From: Imbricaverruca yamaguchii
Taxonomy: Eukaryota; Arthropoda; Thecostraca; Neoverrucidae
NCBI GenBank assembly: GCA_034440575.1
Contig: JAOTOL010001624.1
Span: forward strand, 1,915,001 to 1,979,000
DNA length: 64,000 nt
Direction of reading: 5' to 3'
The notes under the pieces are model-generated. The model saw nothing but the letters and a program-made list of their open reading frames with translations, was not told the origin of the DNA and made no database searches. Below, piece by piece: positions 10,595 to 21,090 of the stretch. Numbering within the stretch: position 1 is the first letter of the stretch; every line of letters starts with the position of its first letter. The position numbers were made by a program, and so were the translations under genes.

Positions 10595-12112
10595 TTGAAG
10601 TCAAACTCATGCAAAATTCGAGCAATGCTGTCGAGTGTCGAGTACGACATATTACTGAAAAGGAACTGGCATACTTCTGAAAAGGAACTGGCATTTACAC
10701 TTAGTATAATATTTTGTAGATCTGCTTCACAAAATGAAATTCCAACAGATTGGAAAAGGGCAAATGTAGTTCCTATTTTCAAGAAAGGAGAAAGAGGGAA
10801 AGTTGAAAACTATAGGCCAGTAAGCCTCACATCCTTAGTCTGCAAGATACTCGAACCCATTATCAAGGATAGAATAGTTAGTTATCTGGAAGGAAACAGA
10901 TTGATTCAAGATACTCAACATGGGTTTAGGAAAGGGCGATCATGCCTCACAAATCTCTTGGACTTTTCGAACCTCGCCACAGAACAATTTGATCAGTGAA
11001 ATCAGGTTGATGTAGCATATCTTGACTTTAGTGAGGCCTTTGACATGGTACCTCATACACGGTTAATGATACAGCTTTAGGCCCATGGTATTGCAGGTAG
11101 CATCTTAAAATGGATAGAGTTGTGGCTTTCAGATAGATAACAAAGAGTGATGCTAAATGGTACAAAGTCATTATGGCAAAATATTATTATTGTAGTCCCC
11201 CAGGGGTCAGTACTGGGGCCACTACTGTTCATTATATTTGTAAATGACATTGAAAGTGGCCTAAGCAGTAAGGTTTTGAAATTTGCGGTTGATTTGAAAG
11301 TCTTTAGGGCAATAACAGGTCAAAATGAGCATATCTCGCTGCAAAAGGACTTAGACGAACTTGTGAAGTGGTCCGAAGAGTGGCAAATGAAATTTAATTT
11401 TGATAAGTGCAAAATTATGCATGTGGGTAAGCAGCATATGAAGACTCCATACTTGATGGGTGGGCAAGTGCTATCAGTGACTCAACAGGAGAAGGATTTA
11501 GGTGTTATTCTAAACACAAAATTGGGGGCATCAGAACAGACCAAGGAAGCCAGGAAGAAGGCACTGAGAATGCTTGGGGCAATAAATAGGAATGTATCAT
11601 ACAGAAGTGTGGAAGTCATCAGGCAGCTTTACTGTGCATATGTCAGGCCACATTTGGAATACTGCATCCAAGCTTGGTCTCCTAGCTATGAAAAAGATTG
11701 TTGGCTTTTAGAGAGAGTATAAAAGAGGGCTACAAAAATGGTTAATGGTATAAGCAACCTGGCATATGAGGAAAGATTGAAGAAATTGAATATGTTTTCA
11801 CTTAGATATAGAAGGCTGAGAGGAGATCTCATCGAGGTCTTTAAATTTGTCTATGGTCTGGAGAGGGGATATCTTGGGGAAATGTTTCAATTTAACAGAA
11901 ACGATGCAATTAGAGGCCAACCATTCAAAATTAAAGTTAACCACAGCAGAACAAGGTTAAGACAATCTTTCTTCACCAACAGGGTAGTAGAACACTGGAA
12001 CCAACTGCCAGAAACCATTGTAAGTAGCAGCACACTGAACGTCTTTAAAAACAGCATAGACAATCATTATAAGAATAGAGGGCTTGCTTTTCAGTATTAC
12101 AGGGAGGGCTGA
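10595..12112 (+). pseudogene. LINE reverse transcriptase, four in-frame stops
   Basis: The protein would copy the LINE RNA by target-primed reverse transcription. A single frame covers the whole stretch, interrupted only by stops at 10997, 11078, 11138 and 11720, ending in TGA at 12110-12112. Visible motifs in order are IPTDWKRANVVPIFKKG, NYRPVSLTS and HGFRKGRSC, then YLDFSEAFD (first catalytic Asp), PQGSVLGPLLF, and the second active-site box. That box reads FAVD instead of FADD because of a GTT codon at 11288-11290. The C-terminal region has KDLGVIL, the YCAYVRPHLEYC block and an HWNQLPE motif. The motif set fits the jockey/CR1/Rex group. There is no frameshift, so decay so far is by substitution only. 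The start coordinate is merely the first in-frame ATG, and homology begins around 10670. Confidence 0.9.
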
Positions 12113-12217
12113 TCGACGGATATGGTGGGCAACTAGTTGAGTATACACAGTGCAACCAAGAAGGGCCCTTGTGGCTCATAGTTGCACTAATCTTTTATGT
12201 CTTTTATGTCTTTACTA
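10670..12217 (+). mobile_element. 5'-truncated LINE (jockey/CR1-type non-LTR retrotransposon)
   Basis: The remnant keeps the C-terminal two-thirds of ORF2 (reverse transcriptase palm, thumb and C-terminal region) and a short 3' region ending in a repetitive tail at 12191-12217 made of TTTTATGTC-type units, as is common at the 3' ends of this clade. The endonuclease domain and ORF1 are absent, which is the usual outcome of incomplete reverse transcription. Just upstream, about 10655-10695, the phrase gaaaaggaactggcat is duplicated. I could not identify target-site duplications. Confidence 0.9.
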
Positions 12218-13203
12218 CTCGAGTTCAACCTAGGTAGGTGTAAGTTTGCGAAACAAAAATCATGAGCGATGACGATATTTTCACGGTTCTTCCAAGTATT
12301 TTGTATTTGTATTTGTGGGGACTGTTCTCTTTGATTCATTGAAATAGCACAAACAATCCTATTTTATGTTTTCTCAACTCGATGATCACACCGGTCGTTC
12401 AGCACTCATCACAATATGAAGTTTCCTATGATGGCTACATGTTGTAAATTTTCGTACGATTTTTAATCCGTTTTGATGGACGGAAACTTGAAGTAACATA
12501 CATAAATATCACCAAAAGAATAATGAAATTGGATACAATGGGAAGCGAAAGGGGAAGAAGTCGGTTCGGCGCTGAATTAACTCTTCGTATTCGGCAGTAG
12601 TTTTTTATAACAATTTCCGGATCATTTTGTGCCCGGATAGGCAAATCTCATGGAATACTGGAATTTTTTTTAATGACGTTGATGTTTTCATAAACACCCC
12701 TATATATAGTATACATACTGGCATACACACGCATACACACACGCATATATATGCATATACATAAAGTTCGCATTTATCAGCGGTCTGTAGATATCTTTAT
12801 TGATAGCGAAAATGTTCTGGATCGTCTGAAAAACCGCTTGCAGGATAGTTATGTTGTGCGTTTCACTTACGAACTCGGCATCTGTAGCCACGCTCCCATT
12901 TCGGACGTACAACTGGACATCTCACAATGAACGAGACTACAGTCTACCAAAAGACGACGGACAGCGAAAGACGCCCGCACGCACTGAGCTAACACCATGA
13001 GCGACATACGAGCGCGGTCGTGGACATCTACATCACGAGGCCCATAAAGTTTGGATGTTATGGGTCTCTGTGTGGAAAGTAATCCAGTACGTGAAGGCGA
13101 TGCGCACAAATGACTACTCTTCGGCCAAGGTCATGGACGCTAGTATACGGAGAACTCTGCCCCTGGATGAACACATCAAAATGCAACGCAGCAGTGATGG
13201 AAG
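12218..13203. other. no gene recognised
   Basis: AT-leaning unique sequence. A degenerate microsatellite of TATA and CATACA units lies at about 12700-12765. No coding signal. Confidence 0.5.
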
Positions 13204-13453
13204 ATGTCGGACAACGGTAGAAATAGAGGCTACGGCGATGGCTTCGGCAGCAGTAGCAGCAGCGACGATCACGGCACCAGCATTGGCAGCAGCAGCAGCG
13301 GCCACAATCGTAACGGCAGCGGCAGCGATGACGACGACCGGCCCCTACAGTGCGGGTGGCCACTACAGCAGCGGAAGCTGCACCAGCACAAACACCAAGG
13401 ACAGCGGTGGCGGCACAAGTTGCACCAACATGAGCGGCAACTCCACACATTTG
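13204..13453 (+). CDS. candidate Ser/Gly/Asp-rich exon, frame-disrupted
   Basis: From an ATG at 13204 the frame gives a low-complexity protein rich in Gly, Ser, Asn and Asp (about 45 residues, ending near GSGSDDDDRP). Near 13340 the same composition continues only in the next frame, as a Ser/Gly/Thr/Asn-rich run to HLV at about 13453, immediately before GGTATGT, a good splice-donor match. This would fit one exon of a disordered protein with a one-base indel, or a decayed GGC/AGC trinucleotide repeat with no coding role. No domain is recognisable and I favour neither reading strongly. Confidence 0.2.
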
Positions 13454-14087
13454 GTATGTCCACATCTAAGCCCACATGCACAGTCAGTAGGATGTGTTCG
13501 CAATGCTGAATACACAAGGCATACACAATTCCAAAGCTGAAAATTTGCTGGTTACGAATATATAATTGAAGAAAAACAAATCCATGGATCATTTTTTTGG
13601 AAAAGGTAATTTTGTTCGATTTTGCAATTGTTTTAATCCAATCGATCCGATCGCTTTGGCTGCGGCAATCCGGCTGCCCTATTTGGTATCAACAAATTCC
13701 TCCAACCCCAGGCAGCAATGCCCAGTTAGTAGCAAATGCTCTGAAACTCTCACAGTGGGTGAAAAGATACATAGCAATCGGGTGTTCCACGTGCCAACAT
13801 CACATTTCACTTTCAGTCGCGCATGCTCATATAATCGCCCTTATCAACACGCCGACGGAGCATCAATCGTTCGGGGCCGAGGAAACGTGATGATGCTTCA
13901 TCAAAATGCGATGCATAATAAAGCTCAGACAATTCACTTGCACCAGACATGTTAGATTACTGAAAAGGCCGCTCAGCAAGCCCAGGCCATTGAAGAACAT
14001 TGTGGCGTTTTGCTTGGACCAATTTTGTGCTAACTAACCATTGTCCACCAGGCCCATATATAGCATGTGACAAGGGTTACGTCATAC
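13454..14087. other. no gene recognised
   Basis: Unique sequence with only short chance frames. No repeat or RNA signature. Confidence 0.5.
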
Positions 14088-14568
14088 GAAAACGTACACC
14101 GACATCGCCGGCTCGCACCAAGCCAGTCCGGAGCACTGAGAGGCATTGTGACGTCACCAGCACATGCCGAGCCCGTCAGATAGACCAGTGATGTGCCGAG
14201 AGGCGTTGTAACGTCACTGGCTCATGCCGAGCCCGTCAGATAGACCAGTGATGTGCCGAGAGGCGTTGTAACGTCACCAGCACATGCCGAGCCCGTCAGA
14301 TAGACTAGTGATGTGCCGAGAGGCGTTGTAACGTCACTGGCTCATGCCGAGCCCGTCAGATAGACCAGTGATGTGCCGAGAGGCGTTGTAACGTCACTGG
14401 CTCATGCCGAGCCCATCAGGCGGACCAGTGATGTGCCGAGAGGCGTTGTAACGTCACTGGCTCATGCCGAGCCCATCAGGCGGACCAGTGATGTGCCGAG
14501 AGGCGTTGTAACGTCACTGGCTCATGCCGAGCTCATCAGGCGGATCAGTGATGTGCGGAGAGGCGTGG
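14088..14568. repeat. 60-bp minisatellite, about eight copies
   Basis: An exact 60-bp period. Two variants (CCAGCACATGCC and CTGGCTCATGCC) alternate in the first copies, and the last three carry CATCAGGCGGACC where earlier ones have CGTCAGATAGACC. The first copy contains TGACGTCA, a CRE-like palindrome, and later copies degrade it to TAACGTCA. The unit is 20 codons long, so long frames through it are artefacts. Confidence 0.97.
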
Positions 14569-16399
14569 TGTGGATTGGTTCTGCGTTTGACCAGTATAGA
14601 TTCTTATGCAGCGTAATCATCGTCATGTTTTATGCCGACCGGGCCAAGGTCTGTATAGTACAAATTAGGTGTAAACAAAGCGTAGACTGTATACACTACA
14701 GCGCTCTCCAACGACCAGAGGATCCTCGTGGACTAGTTAAGATGAGCATCCTCGTGGACCAGGTCCCCGGGCAGTTGGATGTCAGCCGTGTGTCGGTGCG
14801 GGTGAGTACGGCGAGCGGTGGAAAGTAGGACGCAATGTCGACACGTCGAACATCCGACTTGTACGTAGCGTTGCACTTGCTGTGGAGGTCCGGACCAATG
14901 CTACCGACTGGCTATTGTTGGCTGCGTTTTGAGAAATTAGTGGATGCAAAATATGACGGCTGGATTACGGTCGGCTTAAGCAGTAGGCTCCGTCAACTGG
15001 AACAGCTGTGCAATGGAACGAAATTGCTCCGTAAAAACCGTTCAGTGAATGCGGACAACATATCCATGTGCTCGTACTCGTATCCAACATACGTCCAGCT
15101 TTCGGATGGTGCCTCGTCTCTCGGGAATTCCGAGGCCTTCCAACGAACCGTGCACGGTGCCGAGATGAGCCGCATCGGCGATGTCCACACAGACACCCAT
15201 ATGCACCCCAGGTGGCGCACCAGCATCGCGACCGAACTGTACGTTCACCGAACATACCCAAATGAACCCATAATGGAACCCCACATAAACACCCATATCC
15301 CCCAGACGTACACCAATTGGCTTACCGATATGGGACCCATCCGGAACACTGCTGAACCCCATGAGGGAAGTCCACATGGACGCCCATGTAACATCCATGT
15401 GAGTCACACATAGTTTACCGGTGTGGGAGCCAATCTTGCGCCCGATTACCCCGACATGGGAACACGATATGGTAGCCGATGTAGTGCACGCGTGGAGACA
15501 TGCAACGTAGTCCTTTAAAGGCGGCGCAAATTACATTTATGGTCAGGTACGCCCAAAAAATCACTCCCCCGTACACGAGTGGATCCTTGCTGGCTTACCG
15601 GTACGGGGTACCGGCACGGGGGCCTACTTAGCGTCTGCATGGACACCATCAAGGAAGGCCTTCATGGATCTCATATTTCATCCGCAGTGAGCCCATGTGG
15701 TTTATCAGTATGAGTGCTCACTTGAATGGGTGTTTCAGCAGCCAGCGGCGCGCCCAGAGGGGATCGCCTTCTGGGGTCGGCAAATAGGTTTTGAATTGCG
15801 GACATGGACGATCACACGGTCCCCAGTTCCAATTGCCGGCTGGGGTTGCATCAAAATCTGGAACGTAGCTTGTTGGATTTAAGATGTTATGGCATATGCA
15901 TATAACACAGCGCTTGTTGATAGATATAGTATATGGGGTTAGCTAATATAATACACAAAATAAAATAGTTTCATATAATTAATCAGATTGAATAATACAT
16001 TTTAACGCAACTAAGGGTACACATCGAATCAGAATTGATTTTTTTTCAGACTGAATCATATTCACCACTGTCATCGAGATAAATGACAAAAATTGCACCC
16101 AAAATTAAATTGGCTTCCCCAATTATTTCCACTTTTAACATGGAACCCTACGGAGTATGCCGCCCCAATCCAAGTGAACCCAGCGACCATCAACGCAACA
16201 CCAACTCCCGTGAACAATCTATGCCAATCCAGGTTATCTTCGAAAACCGCCCTTGACATTTGATGGTTAAACCTTCATATAACTGCTTACAATCCAGAGT
16301 TTAAATCCCGCCATTGTCTGGTGGCTTTGCTGATCCGCAACCACTCGGCATAAGAGAGCCAAAGCTGTGCTCTCAGTGTGGCTGGCTCATCGTAACACA
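14569..16399. other. no confident gene; one 192-codon frame
   Basis: A plus-strand frame at 14835-15413 (192 codons) has no motif I know. Its second half overlaps a degenerate minisatellite built on ACCCATATG (about 15180-15420), so I do not call it a gene. 15890-16270 is AT-rich and empty. A 9-bp inverted repeat ACCACTCGG/CCGAGTGGT lies at 16340-16348 and 16402-16410. Confidence 0.4.
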
Positions 16400-16754
16400 A
16401 TCCGAGTGGTACTCGGAATACTGCGCCCTCAACGCCGGCGGAGGGCGCGGACAGCCCAGGGAGTGGTGGGCAGGCGCAGCGCCGGTGGTCAGCTCTTGCC
16501 CCGTGCCACCCTGACCTTGGTGATCTCCCCCCCCCTCCTCCGCTCTGTCAGCGCAGGCAGGCGCGGCACGCTCCGGCGGCGACGGCAGCGCCACCGCCGG
16601 CCGCTACTGGAACTGTGCCACGCGCCGGCAGTCAGTGTGTTACCGGCGTCGGACGGGCTTGGTGCTGTGCGGTCCGCCCGCGACCTTGACATCTCGTGCG
16701 CTGCTCCGGTGACCCCGCGACCTCGGCCGGACACTGTGTCGTGCGCGCGCCGCC
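16400..16754 (+). promoter_or_regulatory. putative CpG-island promoter / 5' UTR
   Basis: GC content rises sharply around 16430 and CpG is frequent up to the candidate start codon at 16755 and on to about 17130. I see no TATA box. A CpG-rich, TATA-less stretch directly before an ATG in strong context and a splice donor is what a housekeeping-type promoter would look like. Other GC blocks in the window look similar without a start codon, so composition alone is weak evidence. Confidence 0.3.
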
Positions 16755-16812
16755 ATGGGCGACGAGGGCGGCGTGGTGAAGCTCCTTCTCGAGATGATGA
16801 CCTACCTGGAAG
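16755..16812 (+). CDS. candidate first coding exon (58 nt)
   Basis: The ATG at 16755 sits in GCCGCCATGG, a full match to the vertebrate-type Kozak context. The frame reads MGDEGGVVKLLLEMMTYLE and then meets GAAG|GTGAGT at 16812/16813, a consensus 5' splice site, giving a phase-1 intron. The peptide starts acidic and becomes amphipathic-helix-like (VVKLLLEMMTYL), as expected for a real N-terminus. I do not recognise the protein family, and I cannot find the second exon with confidence in the remaining 47 kb, so the first intron would be long. Reading past the donor stays open for about 65 codons but turns into Arg/Ala/Cys-rich sequence typical of GC-rich non-coding DNA, which supports the donor as exon end. 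Confidence 0.4.
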
Positions 16813-17727
16813 GTGAGTGCGGTGTCTCGCCTTTGTGTACACTGGGCGTGCTCCAGATTCGCGCGCGTGCTCGCGTCTCGGCTGTCACCTGCGGTAAATT
16901 GTCGGCGCTGCGGTGCGCCGCGGACGCTGCGGCCGCGAGATGTCGACTGGCACGCCCGGCGACCAGCCGGACTGTGTTTACGTTGGTCGCCTGCCCAGTG
17001 GGCCTATGAGCGTGCACGAGGCTCGCGGCCGGGTGGGGGTGGAGGTGGGTCGGGCACCGACGGATCGAGACCGCCGGCGGACGGCTTGGGTGCGAGGCCT
17101 CTCGTTGCAGTCGATGCTTCGCTCACAGGTACGAGAGCGGAACCTGGGGAGTGGATGGCCTCATGTTGTCCCTTCAGCTGAGTACCAAGTCTTCATGGCT
17201 ATCACATTCCCCCTCGTATTGATGTTTTACGCCAGGGCATAAAATTTCACCGTAACATAAAGCATCGGTAGCTACGACGCATATTATGCTTTAGATAGGA
17301 CCACTCCGCGGTTTGCCTTTTCAACAGTACGGTAATCATGCGAGGCGAGCTGAATGCATGTTCCGGTGCTCCGCCGTACACACATTCTCCTCTCGCAGAC
17401 TCTCTCCCTTCGTCATTTGATTTCGTGGATTGTAGACGGGCATAACCTTGACACGCGACCAGGCCGCTGGAATCTGGCCCTGCACATTTGACACCCGCGG
17501 CCATGGACTTCGCCCCACAAAATTGCCCCCCCCCCTGCTGATGGGGTATGCACAAGTTTTGAGAACCACTCTTTGCATGCAGTAACTATAGACGTACCGC
17601 TAGATATAAAGTAAAAATATATTTAGTCTCCCACCCAATGTTAGAGCCTGTTGGCTTCGTTAGTTTGGTTGCTTGGCTGGTTGTCCGAACATCAGCACAA
17701 CGGACTGTCTTCAGACTGACCTGAACT
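16813..17727. other. possible intron start; no other feature
   Basis: GC-rich to about 17130, then balanced. A run of about 11 C residues lies at 17527-17537. No coding or RNA gene recognised. Confidence 0.4.
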
Positions 17728-18275
17728 GTTATCAGACTGACCACAGACTGACCACAGACTGACCACAGACTGACCACAGACTGACCACAGACTGACCACA
17801 GACTGACCACAGACTGACCACAGACTGACCACAGACTGACCCAGACTGACCTGGACTGACCACAGACTGACCACAGACTGACCACAGACTGACCACAGAC
17901 TGACCACAGACTGACCTGGACTGACCACAGACTGACCACCTGAACTGAGCTCAGACTGACCTGGACAGACCACAGACTGACCACCTGGACTGACCACAGA
18001 CTGACCACAGACTGACCACAGACTGACCACAGACTGACCACAGACTGACCAGACTGACCACAGACTGACCACAGACTGACCACAGACTGACCACAGACTG
18101 ACCACCTGAACTGACCTCAGGCTGACCTGAACTGTTCTCAGACTGGCGACCTGAACTGACCACAGACTGACCTGAACTGACCACAGACTGACCACCTGGA
18201 CAGACCTCAGACTGTCCTAAGGCTGTCCTAAGACTGTCCTAAGACTGTCCTAAAACAGACCACCCGAGCTGACCT
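17728..18275. repeat. 11-bp minisatellite (CAGACTGACCA)n
   Basis: More than forty copies of the 11-bp unit, very regular at 17740-17870 and 17980-18110, with variant units (CTGGACTGACC, CTGAACTGACC) between. Towards the right end it changes to a 12-bp form (gactgtcctaag). Three units make 33 bp, so all frames repeat every 11 residues and are spurious. Confidence 0.97.
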
Positions 18276-19924
18276 CGGACTGACCTTTGGCGCGGGGCTG
18301 ACCTGCGGTCGGTGACACCCAGCCCCCTAGTTGCATCATTCGGAGCGGACCGGCCACGGAGGCATCGGCGTCATTCGCCGACCGGCGACCGGACGGCGCT
18401 GCCAAAAGAGAAAGCTGGCCACGGCCACGCCGCCGCCGCCGCGGCCGCGCCGCCGCACGCCGCGCACCACGCACCGCGTACGCTGCGAAGGCCGACCCAG
18501 CTCACACATGCACACACAAACACACAACCCACGCGCGCGGCTGCACACTTGTGCGCGCACAGTCCACATCTCTTTCGGGGGCGCAGTGCCTCTCTGGTTG
18601 GGGAGTTAATTTCTGAAAATTATTGGTGTGGAGGCACAATGAACGGGTTCAATGGGCGGGCCCAAACTGATGGGAGGGGGCAAGCCCCGCAGGGTCCATG
18701 TTGAACGTTAAAATTATCGAGGCGAGGGCAAAGCCAACATCGAGGGAGCAATGCCCCTTCGACAAGCATGCAAAGCGACGCCCATTGTCTCTGGTCCTGT
18801 CAGATTGCTGTCTGTAACACGTCTCTGGTCCTGTCAGAGTGATGTCTGCAACACGTCTCTGGTCCGTCACAGGTAGACCCCCGGCGGCTGACGTTTCGCG
18901 GCCACTCGCGAAGGTTGACCACGGAGGGCCTTGGTCACAGGCGCGCGGCCTCGTCGGAGGGGGGGGGGTCGACCGGCGCCGCCCTGACCCGCGACCCGTT
19001 GTGGGCGGACATTGTTGGGCACAGCTGGGGCTCTGGCGTGTTGGCCAGGCGGACGGGTACCTGCCTATGCAAAGGTATTGCACGAGCAAGCGGGCGGTCT
19101 TGCCGTCAGCATCTCTAGCGCCTGCTCGCTGCTGCTGACGAAATGGCCAGTCCAGAAGCTGCCCGTCGAGCTCCGATATCGCATCGAATCGCTGTCTGGA
19201 TACGCTGGCGATACGTCATATAGCAGCTTCACCGACGCACGTCATATGGCAGCTTCGCGGGCACAGATCAAGGTCGGGCGAGGCCGTGGCGACTGGCCAA
19301 GGTCAAGCAGGGGCACTCGGGGCCGGCCAAGGTCGGCTGTGGTGTTATGAGGACTGGTGACGGGGTGGTGATGCTGGACTGGTGCGGCGATGACTGGTGA
19401 CAAGGTGGTGATACTCGACTGGTGCTGACGCTGGCAATGACTGATGGACATGTGGGAGAATCAAGACTGAAAAAAACCAGACCAAGGGGATGTGAACGTC
19501 ATATGGCAGCAGCATTGCTCGCCGAGCTGCGGTCACATGACAGCTGGGGATACTGGCGCACGCGAAATTGTCACCCCAGGGTATGGGTGTGGAATATTCC
19601 AGATGTCAGCAGGCGCCTATGACGTCAGCCTTGTACACTTCAGGCAGCTGGCGACAAATGACAGCCGAAAGCTGAGCATGCTGCCGGCGCGGCTGCCGAT
19701 GAGTTCTGCCTACACTCGGCTCAGTAACTCCTGTTGGGCCCGCGGGCCGCTGCTGGTTGCGCATACATAGCGGGATTGACAGATGGCTGCGCATGGGAGC
19801 AATGCTTCTGCACCCGCAGGATGTGTCTCGGTCGGCATCATCCCGTTAGAAACAGGATCGCCCGCCGTAGTATTGTGTGACCTACACTGTACGACAGACA
19901 GTTTCACGTCTCCTCGTCTGGTAG
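18276..19924. other. no gene; small local repeats
   Basis: 18300-18560 is GC-rich with (GCC)n patches. About two and a half copies of a 37-bp unit (GTCTCTGGTCCTGTCAGA core) lie at 18785-18875. A short imperfect duplication (cgtcatat(a/g)gcagcttc) occurs near 19215-19255, and CTGGTG(A/C)-type repeats at 19360-19435. No coding evidence. Confidence 0.45.
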
Positions 19925-20075
19925 CGGGGGCGGGTCCAGGAATTCTAATCGGGACACTTGTCTGGAAGGGCGCTATTTCTTCGGAGAGGCGCTGTCGGGT
20001 GAAATTTTGTTCAGGGTAGGGATGCACTAGGGCACATTAAAGTGGCGCCTTCTTGTCTCAGGAGGGCTTCCTTTC
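19925..20075 (+). mobile_element. truncated copy of the CAGGGGCGG MITE
   Basis: Aligns by eye with the element at 26297-26532. Shared features are the left end GGGGCGGRTCCAGGAA, the internal phrase GTCTGGA(A/G)GGGCGC, then GGAGA(G/C)GC, GAAATTTTGTTCAG versus AAAATCTGTTCAG, and finally a GCGCCTT block. The right terminal inverted repeat is not found, so the copy is 3'-truncated or diverged. No coding capacity. Confidence 0.65.
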
Positions 20076-20682
20076 CTTCCTTTAGGGCCTCTGGCTAAAA
20101 ATTCCGTGAGGTGAGGGGTACACCGAATCCTTACCGGAGGGACGCCTTTTCCCGGCCGGAGGGTCGCCACCTTCCATGGGGACACATGCACTCAGTGACT
20201 CCTTGTATCAGCCCATGTTGGAGGTGCTCGTGTCCCTCCAATACTCACATGATCCCTCGCTCATTTTGTACTGTGACTATAACATGGTACTCTGTAGGGG
20301 TATAACATGGCCTGAAAGTCTTGTAGGAGAGGATTTCAACGCTTAACTTCCATCCGTTTTTTCAAAGCTCCGGCCATGCTTTCACGGCAGTGGATTATTC
20401 ATTAGGCAATTTGAGTAAAGGTGATATGGAAGGTACTACCTCTAGTTCAGGTACCCGCAAATTAGGCATACTACAAAGCTATATGATGTGGGGAATTTCC
20501 TTCCAGTCTCTCACTAAAAAAATGTCCATGCTTTGCAGCGTGCTGACACCGACACTCTCTCCCTGACTGTTTATTATTTGTTTATTGGGTGGCTCACGAC
20601 GCACTTCACGCACGGTCACGGCCAATGGCGTCGCGCACACTGATTCGCCGGTGGGCAGCGGGATTGTGAATTTTCCCGAGCT
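20076..20682. other. no gene recognised
   Basis: Unique balanced sequence with short chance frames only. Confidence 0.5.
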
Positions 20683-20752
20683 GTGCGAGTGTTGAACCCG
20701 GGACCATTGGTACCCAGAGCTCAACACGTCGACCAATCCGCCACACCCGCCC
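20683..20752 (-). mobile_element. tRNA-like element (SINE head or tRNA pseudogene)
   Basis: On the minus strand an A-box-like TGGCGGATTGG (20743-20733, one mismatch to TRGYNNARNGG) is followed 36 nt later by an exact B box, GTTCAACAC (20697-20689), in the context CCCGGGTTCAAC. The spacing suits an internal Pol III promoter. D-arm and anticodon stems do not fold well, so this is not called a tRNA gene. Confidence 0.5.
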
Positions 20753-21090
20753 CACTCTCTCCCCGAATGGAGTTGCGTGAAGCGACGCGCTCGCTCAGCG
20801 ACAAGTGTCCGCCGGGCGAGGCTGCACGCGGCAGCGTCGGCGGGCCAGCACGGGCCCCGGGCCGCGCCGCGGCAGGTGAAGGTCGCCGGGCGCCCCGCCC
20901 CCTCTCGGCGCCGACTGGAACCACCGGCGGCGGCACACATGAGAGGCGCGGCGGCGGCGCGCGCGGCGCCTTGAGCAGCCCACTTCAAACGCGCCGCGAC
21001 GGCACCGCGGCGGCCCGCCCGAGCCGTCGGCACCTGGCGCTCGGCCGGGGGTCGCGGCCCGCCGGCGTGGATCGCTCGCCGCCGCGAGAC
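20753..21090. other. GC-rich CpG-dense block
   Basis: About 75% GC, rich in GGCGGC and CGGGCC. Open in several frames on both strands only because stops are rare at this composition. No domain or splice structure. Confidence 0.5.

Noticed and set aside
14835..15413. 192-codon plus-strand frame as a gene
   Set aside because: The second half lies in a degenerate ACCCATATG repeat, the first half has no recognisable domain, and a long minus-strand frame overlaps it.
16340..16410. inverted repeat ACCACTCGG/CCGAGTGGT as a MITE
   Set aside because: Only 9-bp arms, no target duplication and no further end similarity; such pairs are expected by chance.
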